Translations under genes and position numbers: made by a program
The notes under the pieces: generated by a model
The model's database searches: none
What the model was told of the DNA's origin: nothing
The model's input: only the letters and a program-made list of their open reading frames with translations
In this document: positions 14,337 to 21,067 of the stretch, one piece after another
Numbering within the stretch: position 1 is the first letter of the stretch
Layout of the letters: each line of letters opens with the position of its first letter
Source of the DNA: QQUK01 sp913009765
Lineage (GTDB): Bacteria > Zixibacteria > MSB-5A5 > GN15 > FEB-12
Assembly: GCA_937900185.1 (NCBI GenBank)
Contig: CALCCW010000365.1
Span: 1-23,684, forward strand
DNA: 23,684 nt
Direction: 5' to 3'

Positions 14337-15590
14337 GTGAAAGTAGAAATTAAAGAAAAAGAAGAGCTTCTCAAAGAATTATCTGTAGAAGTACCCGCCG
14401 AGACTGTCCAAAAAATCATAGACAAAAAATTGTCCGAACTGCAGCGTGAAACCGAAATTAAAGGATTCCGCAAAGGGAAAGTTCCCATGGATATGATAAA
14501 ACAAACATTCGGTGAAAAAGTAAAATATGAAGCTGCCGAGGATATCTTAAAAGAGACATATCCCGAGGCAATTAAACAGCATGAACTAAAAGTAGCATCT
14601 TACCCCAATGTTACCGCTATGGATTACAACGATAACGGCGAACTTGTCTATACAGCTACTGTCGAAGTTTTTCCGGAAATCGAAAAAGTAATAGTTGACG
14701 GTCTAAAACTTAAAGATACTGTTGTTGAAGTAACCGATGATGATGTCAACGAAGTAGTTGAAATGATGCAAAAAAACTTCTCCGAAATTCGTGAAGTTGA
14801 TCGTCCGATAAATAATACTGATATTGTGATTTTAGATATTGAAAAATTAGAAGATAAAAGCAACGTTATCCCACAGGATAAATTTGAAAACTCCGAGGTT
14901 GATTTAAGCAACAAAATGACTATTAAAGAATTTCAGGATGAACTTCCGGGGCTTAAAAAAGGTGATGAAAAAGAAATCTCAGTCAAATATGCCGATGATT
15001 ACCAAGATGAGAAATTTGCCGGAGCTAAACTAAAATACAAATGTACTGTCAAGCAGGTTAAAGAGCGGATTTTAGAAGAACTAAGCGATGCTTTTGCCAA
15101 AAAAACAGGTCAAGGCGAAACAATGCTTGAACTCAAACTCAAAGTGCGTGAAAATATTCAATTGCAAAAAGAGGATGAGAAAAACAGAGACCGTAAGTCA
15201 ACAGTGATAGATCATATCAATAAAACGAATGAAATACCTGTTCCAAAAGCATTGGTTGAAGATTATCTTAAAAATGTAGTTACAGATTTAAAAAATAAAT
15301 ATAAAGACCAAAAAATAGATGAAGCCGAAATTAAGAAAAATTATGAGCCGGTCGGAATCAGTACAATCCGATGGAATATGCTCATGCACAAATTGGCTGA
15401 ACAGGAAAAAGTAGAAGTAAAAGAAGAAGATATTCAAAGTTTGATTCAGAAATTTGCTAAAAATTACAATATTACACCGGAACAGGCTATTGAATCTATT
15501 CAAAAATCCGGTCAAATAGCTGATTTCAGAGAATCGATTTTGGAAGAAAAAGTCATTGATTTTATTGTCAGTAAGGCAAAAATAAATTAA
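14337..15590 (+). CDS. tig: Trigger factor, ribosome-associated chaperone
   Basis: A 417-residue chaperone that binds the ribosomal exit tunnel and shields emerging polypeptides. The N-terminal domain (about residues 1-110) contains the ribosome-docking signature GFRKGKVP at 43-50. The central FKBP-type domain (about 150-245) is recognisable from its frame (IVILDIEKL, ELPGLKKGDEKEI), but the aromatic active-site residues are poorly kept, so isomerase activity is doubtful. The helical C-terminal domain (about 250-417) is Lys/Glu-rich. The start is GTG at 14337 with GGAG seven to eight bases before. It is the first protein gene of tRNA-Leu-tig-clpP-clpX, a common bacterial order that places a folding factor together with the ClpXP protease. 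Confidence 0.97.
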   Translation: MKVEIKEKEELLKELSVEVPAETVQKIIDKKLSELQRETEIKGFRKGKVPMDMIKQTFGEKVKYEAAEDILKETYPEAIKQHELKVASYPNVTAMDYNDNGELVYTATVEVFPEIEKVIVDGLKLKDTVVEVTDDDVNEVVEMMQKNFSEIREVDRPINNTDIVILDIEKLEDKSNVIPQDKFENSEVDLSNKMTIKEFQDELPGLKKGDEKEISVKYADDYQDEKFAGAKLKYKCTVKQVKERILEELSDAFAKKTGQGETMLELKLKVRENIQLQKEDEKNRDRKSTVIDHINKTNEIPVPKALVEDYLKNVVTDLKNKYKDQKIDEAEIKKNYEPVGISTIRWNMLMHKLAEQEKVEVKEEDIQSLIQKFAKNYNITPEQAIESIQKSGQIADFRESILEEKVIDFIVSKAKIN

Positions 15591-15660
15591 ACCGATACTA
15601 AATAATAAGTAAATGAAAACAATAACAGGACGTTATAAAAGTAAAGGATAGTACGAATCC

Positions 15661-16266
15661 ATGAATGACTTTAATATTGAAAACAATTTCTTAGTACCTA
15701 TGGTCGTTGAACAGACCGGACGGGGCGAACGTGCTTATGATATTTATTCACGTCTTTTAAAAGACAGAATCATCTTTATTGGTACTCCAATTGATGATAA
15801 TATTGCTAATTTAGTCGTAGCTCAGCTTTTATTTTTAGAAGCAGAAGACCCCGAAAAAGATATTTCAATTTATATCAATTCTCCGGGCGGTTCTGTGACA
15901 GCCGGTATGGCTATTTATGATACTATGCAAATGATTAAAGCAGATGTAGCCACAACCTGTATGGGCATGGCAGCATCGATGGGTGCATTTTTACTTACTG
16001 CCGGTACCAAAGGAAAAAGAGCGGCACTCCCGCATGCAAGAATTATGATTCATCAACCTCTTGCCGGTGCTCAAGGACAAATTTCTGATATTGCTATTAT
16101 GACTGAAGAATTTCAGAAAACCAAAAAACGCTTAAACGAATTATTAGTACATCACACCGGACAGCCTCTTGAAAAAATTGAAAAAGATACCGACCGTAAT
16201 TATTTTATGTCTGCAAGCGAATCTAAAGAATACGGTTTAATTGATAAAGTGTATGATCAAAAATAG
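15661..16266 (+). CDS. clpP: ATP-dependent Clp protease proteolytic subunit, triad Asp replaced by Asn
   Basis: A 201-residue serine peptidase that forms the two-ring chamber of ClpXP. The family sequence is strongly kept: YINSPGGSVTAGMAIYDTM, the nucleophile Ser106 in MGMAASMGAFLL, and the base His131 in IMIHQPL, 25 residues apart as in E. coli. The third triad residue, Asp in E. coli (context TERDRF), is Asn180 here (TDRNYF, codon AAT at 16198-16200). The N-terminal loop (LVPMVVEQTGRGERAYDIYSRLL) is normal, and there is little before it to cleave as a propeptide. AAGGA lies a rather long 13 bases before the ATG. It sits between tig and clpX. The protein should assemble; its activity alone may be reduced. 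Confidence 0.97.
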   Translation: MNDFNIENNFLVPMVVEQTGRGERAYDIYSRLLKDRIIFIGTPIDDNIANLVVAQLLFLEAEDPEKDISIYINSPGGSVTAGMAIYDTMQMIKADVATTCMGMAASMGAFLLTAGTKGKRAALPHARIMIHQPLAGAQGQISDIAIMTEEFQKTKKRLNELLVHHTGQPLEKIEKDTDRNYFMSASESKEYGLIDKVYDQK

Positions 16267-16345
16267 GGATAGATATATTTTTTTTATCTTTAGAAGGACT
16301 CATTGTGTATGTCAGACGTCTTCGCCAACTTAATAAATTTAGTTG

Positions 16346-16392
16346 TTATGTCAGTTCCTGAACTCGCAGAGTGAGTTTGTGAACTGACATAA
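16346..16392 (+). repeat. Long hairpin between clpP and clpX
   Basis: A perfect 12-bp stem pairs TTATGTCAGTTC (16346-16357) with GAACTGACATAA (16381-16392). After a short imperfect step, AACTC (16361-16365) pairs with GAGTT (16373-16377) around a 7-base loop. No T-tract follows, so it is not a rho-independent terminator. It may protect or process the clpP mRNA, or be one of the TCAG/CTGA intergenic palindromes of this genome. Confidence 0.7.
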
Positions 16393-16416
16393 AGAGATAT
16401 TTTAAATAGGATATAA

Positions 16417-17688
16417 ATGTCAAAAAAAACTGGTAAACCGGAAATCCCGCAGCATTGTTCTTTTTGCGGAAAACCTTCAGGACAGGTACGACGCTTGTTC
16501 TCAGGACACGAAGCATTTATCTGTGACGAATGTGTTGAAATCTGTCATGATCTGACACAAAACACCCCCGATATCTCCAAACAGGATGAAATCACAGATT
16601 TACCTACTCCGGCTGAGATTAAGAATTATCTCGATAATTATGTCATCGGTCAGGAAGAAGCAAAACGAACTGTCGCAGTTGCCGTATATAATCATTACAA
16701 ACGAATAAATTCTAAAATTCCGCAATTGTTACAAGATGGTGAATCTGATGAAGTGGAACTTGAAAAAGCAAATATTCTGCTTTTAGGTCCAACCGGAACA
16801 GGCAAAACTCTTATTGCTCGTTCTCTTGCGAAGTTTTTAAAAGTTCCTTTTACCATTGCCGATGCGACCGTTCTTACCGAGGCAGGATATGTCGGCGAGG
16901 ATGTTGAAAATATCTTAGTTCGCTTATACCAAGCATCTGGTTTTAATGCTGAAAAAACTGAACACGGTATTATTTATATCGATGAAATAGATAAAATTTC
17001 CCGCAAAGACGGGAATGCTTCTATCACTCGAGATGTTTCAGGCGAGGGTGTCCAACAGGGACTTCTTAAAATCCTTGAGGGTACTATTGCAAATATTCCT
17101 CCCAAAGGCGGACGGAAACATCCTGAACAATCGTTTGTGCATATTGACACATCGCATATTTTGTTTATCTGTGGTGGTGCATTTGACGGACTTGAAAAAA
17201 TTATTTCACGCCGTATTGGTAAAAATAATATCGGTTTTGATGGCGAAAAAATATTTGTTGATGAAAAGTCAGATGAAATTTTCAGAAATGCCCAACCGGG
17301 AGATCTGATGTCTTATGGTCTGATTCCTGAACTTGTCGGACGTATTCCGGTTGTTGCTGCTTTGCAGTCTTTGGATGAAGCGACTCTTTTGAGTATTCTC
17401 ACCGACCCCAAAAATGCTTTGACGAAGCAGTATCAGAAACTGCTTAAGATGGACGGTGTTAAACTTCGTTTTGAAAAAGGTGCTTTAAAAGCAGCTGTCA
17501 AGATTGCTGTTGAACGAAAAACAGGTGCCAGAGCTTTGCGTTCTATCTTTGAAAAAGCGATGCTTGATGTTATGTATGATATTCCGTCAATGTCTGAAAT
17601 TGTCGAAGTCGTCGTAACAGCCGAGACAATTAATAACGGCAAAAAACCTAAACTAATCACCAAACCCAACAGTAAAAAATCAGCATAA
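16417..17688 (+). CDS. clpX: ClpX, AAA+ unfoldase of the ClpXP protease
   Basis: A 423-residue ATPase that recognises, unfolds and feeds substrates to ClpP. The N-terminal zinc domain has Cys14-x2-Cys17 and Cys36-x2-Cys39. The AAA+ core has Walker A GPTGTGKT (124-131), the pore loop GYVGED (157-162), Walker B IIYIDE (185-190), the second pore region with PPKGGRKHP, and sensor 2 in GARALRS. The ClpP-binding IGF loop is present (NNIGFDGE), so it is built to dock onto a ClpP ring. TAGGA stands about seven bases before the ATG. A 150-base gap with a long hairpin separates it from clpP, and a strong terminator follows. Confidence 0.98.
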   Translation: MSKKTGKPEIPQHCSFCGKPSGQVRRLFSGHEAFICDECVEICHDLTQNTPDISKQDEITDLPTPAEIKNYLDNYVIGQEEAKRTVAVAVYNHYKRINSKIPQLLQDGESDEVELEKANILLLGPTGTGKTLIARSLAKFLKVPFTIADATVLTEAGYVGEDVENILVRLYQASGFNAEKTEHGIIYIDEIDKISRKDGNASITRDVSGEGVQQGLLKILEGTIANIPPKGGRKHPEQSFVHIDTSHILFICGGAFDGLEKIISRRIGKNNIGFDGEKIFVDEKSDEIFRNAQPGDLMSYGLIPELVGRIPVVAALQSLDEATLLSILTDPKNALTKQYQKLLKMDGVKLRFEKGALKAAVKIAVERKTGARALRSIFEKAMLDVMYDIPSMSEIVEVVVTAETINNGKKPKLITKPNSKKSA

Positions 17689-17714
17689 ATATCACTCGAT
17701 AAAACCAAACTTGT

Positions 17715-17747
17715 AAGGTGGAACTCTTTAGCAGTTCCGCCTTTTTT
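17715..17747 (+). terminator. Rho-independent terminator of clpX, with hairpin repeat copy 2
   Basis: An 11-bp stem with one T-G wobble, AAGGTGGAACT (17715-17725) against AGTTCCGCCTT (17733-17743), has a 7-base loop and is followed by a run of T (17742-17747). Its core (17720-17741) is related to the inverse of 10119-10141. Confidence 0.92.
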
Positions 17748-18130
17748 CATGTTATCCTGTGCGGAGTCGAAGGGTTTTAAAAGACAATTTGAGCAGTCAG
17801 GAACCCCTTCCTGACTGTTTAATCGTCGGGGAAAGGGTTCCCGACGACGCATTGTGGAGGTTTATCAACAGTCCCCAAGCCGTGGGCACCCGGCAGAAAC
17901 GATTTAATTAAATTATTCGTATTTTCTTTTTGATATTTTAACTTTCTGTATTTATTTAGCATTCTGGACTCCGGCGGTTCCGCCGGAGAGGAGAAGTGAA
18001 ATAACTTAATGGGTTCTGACTACTTGTCAGGAGCACAGGGCTCCTGACCTACTAAAATTATTATTGCCAACCCATCATTTCCTTACTACATTCACACCAA
18101 TTCGATAATTATGAATTCTAAAACTCAAAA
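17748..18130. repeat. Cluster of unrelated intergenic palindromes
   Basis: About 380 bases without a gene, holding at least four separate palindromes: CAGTCAGGAA/TTCCTGACTG (17794-17817), TCGTCGGG/CCCGACGA (17823-17847), CTCCGGCGG/CCGCCGGAG (17969-17988) and GTCAGGAGC/GCTCCTGAC (18026-18048). The stretch TGTGCGGAGTCGAAGGG (17758-17774) resembles a motif I recall from repeat-rich gaps of other genomes. Several are more GC-rich than the surrounding genes. Confidence 0.85.
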
Positions 18131-18142
18131 AAGGAACTACCC

Positions 18143-18655
18143 ATGTTACAAAAAGAAAATGTTGTATTAGTAGTCATAGACGTGCAGGGCAAACTTGCCA
18201 CTCTTATGCACAAGCACAAACGTCTGTTTGAAAATGTGAACCGTATGATAGATGGTGCCAAAGCTCTCGAAATTCCGATTATTTGGACAGAGCAAATCCC
18301 CGACAAACTTGGTGCTACTGTTGAGACAGTCAAAGAACATCTTGAGGGTGTCGAACTTCTCACCAAAAACACTTTTTCATGTTGTGGAGGAGAAGGTTTT
18401 AATGAGAAACTCGACCGGCTTGGTAAATCTCAGATTCTTGTTTGCGGTATCGAAACCCATGTGTGTGTCTATCAAACCTGTCAAGATTTACTGGCAAACG
18501 GCAAAGAGGTGCATTTGGTGACCGATGCGGTTTCCTCTCGGTTTAAACAAAACTATTATCTCGGTATGGAGAGAATCAAAGATTTAGGCGGCATAATGAC
18601 TTCGGTTGAAATGTCGCTGTTTGAAATGCTCAAAATTGCCGAGGGCAATCTCTAA
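18143..18655 (+). CDS. Isochorismatase-family cysteine hydrolase (YcaC-like)
   Basis: A 170-residue alpha/beta hydrolase of the isochorismatase-like (cysteine hydrolase) superfamily. The catalytic triad is readable: Asp13 in LVVIDVQ, Lys75 in LLTKNTFSC, and the nucleophile Cys108 in GIETHVCV. The conserved turn before the Cys (VCGIETHVC) is well kept. Relatives hydrolyse amides or vinyl ethers; YcaC-type proteins have no settled substrate, and the true isochorismatase fused to a carrier domain is longer. AAGGA stands about eight bases before the ATG. The gene is isolated, with palindrome-rich gaps on both sides, so context gives no pathway. Confidence 0.92.
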   Translation: MLQKENVVLVVIDVQGKLATLMHKHKRLFENVNRMIDGAKALEIPIIWTEQIPDKLGATVETVKEHLEGVELLTKNTFSCCGGEGFNEKLDRLGKSQILVCGIETHVCVYQTCQDLLANGKEVHLVTDAVSSRFKQNYYLGMERIKDLGGIMTSVEMSLFEMLKIAEGNL

Positions 18656-18930
18656 CTTGATGCTTAACAAAAACATGAGATTGCCATTCGCCTAGGCGAA
18701 CTTTCGCGGACTCCGTTCGCAATGACAGGAAATTGGACTTTATCAACAAGCTTCTAAAAGGGCTTTTCACGAAACGCCCCTACGATGTAATAATTTCGTT
18801 TGATTGGGTTTTGGTTCACCAAAGTTGAATTGTGACCTGATTCTTTATTTTGACAGGGGAATACCCTGACGGTACAAATATGCAACTATTACTTCAAAAA
18901 TCTCCTTTATTCTTCATCTCAATACCATTA
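18656..18930. repeat. Second palindrome-rich gap
   Basis: No gene is seen. The gap holds the 14-base palindrome TTCGCCTAGGCGAA (18687-18700) inside a segment opening with ATTGC (18680-18684) and closing with GCAATGACA (18719-18727). A hairpin with arms GGGC/GCCC lies at 18760-18779, followed by CTACG. The GACAGGG...CCCTGAC palindrome lies at 18852-18870. The ATTGC...GCAATGACA and GCCCCTAC wording resembles dispersed repeats I recall from other genomes. Confidence 0.75.
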
Positions 18931-18932
18931 TC

Positions 18933-18961
18933 TTGAATCAATTATAAACCTTAACTATAAG
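18933..18961 (+). promoter_or_regulatory. Possible promoter of the Gfo/Idh-lpxB-waaA-lpxK-nadB unit
   Basis: TTGAAT (18933-18938), a 17-base spacer and TATAAG (18956-18961). The expected start near 18968 leaves only about six bases before the ATG at 18974, so the transcript would be almost leaderless; no ribosome-binding site is visible there either. Confidence 0.45.
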
Positions 18962-18973
18962 AAGCTTACATAT

Positions 18974-19963
18974 ATGTCTAAATTAAAAACTGCTGTTGTC
19001 GGTGTTGGGGCTTTAGGGCGACATCACCTCAAATGGATGTCTCAATTAACAGATTCAGAACTAATTGGTGTTTATGATATCGACCAAAAACGGTGCCAAG
19101 AATATGCCGAAGAGTACAATATCAAACAGTTTGAATCACTCAATCAATTAGCCGGTGAAGTTGATGCGGTTTCTATCGTAGTACCAACAACGGCTCATTA
19201 TGAAATCGCCTCACAACTGATTAAAGCCGGTGTTCATTGTTTAATTGAAAAGCCCGTTACGCTTAATTTAGATCAGGCTCAAAATTTAATAAAATTTGCT
19301 GAAAATAATAATGTAAAAGTAACAGTCGGGCAGATTGAACGGTTTAATCCGGCGGTGGCAGCCTTGACAAAAACAGAACTTAATCCGTCATTTATCGAAG
19401 CTCACCGTTTGGCAGGGTTTGACCCTCGGGGTACCGATGTAGCTGTAATTTTAGACTTGATGATTCACGATATTGATCTGGTGCTTTCTTTTGTAAATTC
19501 TCCAATCAAAGATATTCAGGCATCCGGTGTTGCAGTGATTTCTGATATGATAGATATTGCCAATGCCCGTCTTACATTTGAAAACGGATGTGTCGCCAAC
19601 CTGACCGCCTCACGTATTTCTTTAAACCCGATGCGGAAACTACGTCTGTTTCAAAAATCAGGATACTACTCTTTAGACCTTTCAAAAAAACAAGCGGATA
19701 TTTACAACTTGGCATCATCTGATGAAACTGTCGAGGGATTTCGCATGCCTTTAGGAAAATCAGACAAAGATGTTATCTATAATAAAATCGAAGATAATGG
19801 TGCCGATATGCTTGGAGCAGAGTTAGCATCATTTTTATCGGCGATCAAAAATAATTCGGATGTAGCAGTGTCTGTTTACCAAGCATCAGAAGCTCTGCGG
19901 GTTGCTTTGGAAGTTGAGAAAATTTGTAAAGAATCATTAGAACTACATGAGGAAATGTCATAA
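18974..19963 (+). CDS. Gfo/Idh/MocA-family NAD(P)-dependent oxidoreductase
   Basis: A 329-residue dehydrogenase of the glucose-fructose oxidoreductase family, which usually acts on sugars or nucleotide sugars. The Rossmann motif GVGALG is at residues 10-15, and the family's EKP motif is at 92-94 (LIEKPVTLN). A conserved His pair region (MIHDIDLVLSFV) lies at about 162-173. It is the first gene of the lipid A unit, with lpxB starting three bases after its stop. Its position beside lpxB recalls GnnA, the oxidoreductase of this family that prepares UDP-GlcNAc for 3-amination in bacteria with amide-linked lipid A. No GnnB aminotransferase is next to it, so that identity is only a possibility. Confidence 0.93.
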   Translation: MSKLKTAVVGVGALGRHHLKWMSQLTDSELIGVYDIDQKRCQEYAEEYNIKQFESLNQLAGEVDAVSIVVPTTAHYEIASQLIKAGVHCLIEKPVTLNLDQAQNLIKFAENNNVKVTVGQIERFNPAVAALTKTELNPSFIEAHRLAGFDPRGTDVAVILDLMIHDIDLVLSFVNSPIKDIQASGVAVISDMIDIANARLTFENGCVANLTASRISLNPMRKLRLFQKSGYYSLDLSKKQADIYNLASSDETVEGFRMPLGKSDKDVIYNKIEDNGADMLGAELASFLSAIKNNSDVAVSVYQASEALRVALEVEKICKESLELHEEMS

Positions 19964-19966
19964 CTA

Positions 19967-21064
19967 GTGGCAGATTCAATCTTTATTTCAGCAGGGGATC
20001 CATCGGGAGATAATGCTCTTTCCCGTGTAATTGAAGAACTCAATACAGCACATTCCAATCTGACATGTTTTGGATTAGGCGGTAAAAGATTACATAAGCT
20101 TGGGCAGGAACAATTTGCTGACCAAGAAGATTTGGCTGTTATAGGGTTTTGGGAAGTCGCCAAAAAGTATCTGTTTTTTAGAAAACTCTTAAATCAATGT
20201 TTAAAAGAGATTAAATCTCGAAAACCAACAGTTGTTATCTTAGTTGACTACCCCGGTTTTAATTTACGGTTGGCAAAAAAAATAAAAGAACTTGGAATTC
20301 CGATAATTTATTATATCTCTCCGCAAATATGGGCATGGGGGAAAAAACGGATTGTTGAAATCAAAAAGAATATTGACCTTATGATTCCGATTCTTCCTTT
20401 TGAAGAAAAGTTCTATAAAGATTCAGGTATCAATGTGAAATACGCCGGACATTATCTTACCGAGGATATCAAACCGGATTATATCGCATCGGTCATTCCT
20501 GAAAATGGTCACCTTGCTTTGCTCCCCGGTTCACGCAAGCAGGAGATTGAACGGATGCTTCCGGTTATGCTTCAAACGGCAGAGGCTGTTTATGCCGAAT
20601 ACAAAATAAAATCAGTTATTGCAGGTGTTGAAAATTTGTTTGAGTATGAAACTCTTATACAAAATAAAGATTTTGTTTCAGTTATTTATGATGATTCAAG
20701 AAAAGTTGTGCATGATTCCAAATTGGTTGTAACGTCATCGGGTACCGCAACGCTTGAAATCGGGCTTATCGGCAGACCGATGGTTATTATCTACAAAACG
20801 GGTACGCTTACATACCAAATAGCCAAGAGAGTTGTAACATTAAAATCTATTGGGCTTGTCAATTTGGTGCTGGGTGAAAACATCCTACCGGAACTTATAC
20901 AAAATGAGGCGACTGAAAAAAATATTACAGCAGCATTAGCGAAATTTCTTACCGATGAAACATATCGCAATGAATGTGTAGCTAAACTTCATTTGCTGCC
21001 AGCTTTGTTAGGTGCCAAAGATGTCTCAAAAAATATAGCAGGTTTTATTGGAGAATATTTATAA
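19967..21064 (+). CDS. lpxB: Lipid-A-disaccharide synthase
   Basis: This GT19 glycosyltransferase joins lipid X and UDP-2,3-diacylglucosamine to form the lipid A disaccharide at the inner membrane. The 365-residue protein has the opening ISAGDPSGD (residues 7-15, the family's SGExSGD position), CFGLGGKRL, YISPQIWAWG, LLPGSRKQEIERMLP and VTSSGTATLE, all typical of LpxB. The length is slightly below that of the E. coli enzyme (382). The start is a GTG at 19967, three bases after the previous stop; GAGGA lies some twelve bases away within the upstream gene, so translation may be coupled. waaA follows after three bases. Confidence 0.97.
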   Translation: MADSIFISAGDPSGDNALSRVIEELNTAHSNLTCFGLGGKRLHKLGQEQFADQEDLAVIGFWEVAKKYLFFRKLLNQCLKEIKSRKPTVVILVDYPGFNLRLAKKIKELGIPIIYYISPQIWAWGKKRIVEIKKNIDLMIPILPFEEKFYKDSGINVKYAGHYLTEDIKPDYIASVIPENGHLALLPGSRKQEIERMLPVMLQTAEAVYAEYKIKSVIAGVENLFEYETLIQNKDFVSVIYDDSRKVVHDSKLVVTSSGTATLEIGLIGRPMVIIYKTGTLTYQIAKRVVTLKSIGLVNLVLGENILPELIQNEATEKNITAALAKFLTDETYRNECVAKLHLLPALLGAKDVSKNIAGFIGEYL

Positions 21065-21067
21065 CAG

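Noticed and set aside
15613..15651. 12-codon open frame between tig and clpP as a leader peptide
   Set aside because: It begins with ATG and its stop touches the clpP ribosome-binding site, but it has no ribosome-binding site of its own and such a short frame is expected by chance.
17433..17852. A 139-codon open frame antisense to the clpX 3' end
   Set aside because: It runs through the clpX terminator and a palindrome into clpX in antisense, and shows no protein family features.
17748..18930. The repeats near the isochorismatase gene as a CRISPR array
   Set aside because: The palindromes differ in sequence and spacing, no regular repeat-spacer pattern exists and no cas gene is present.
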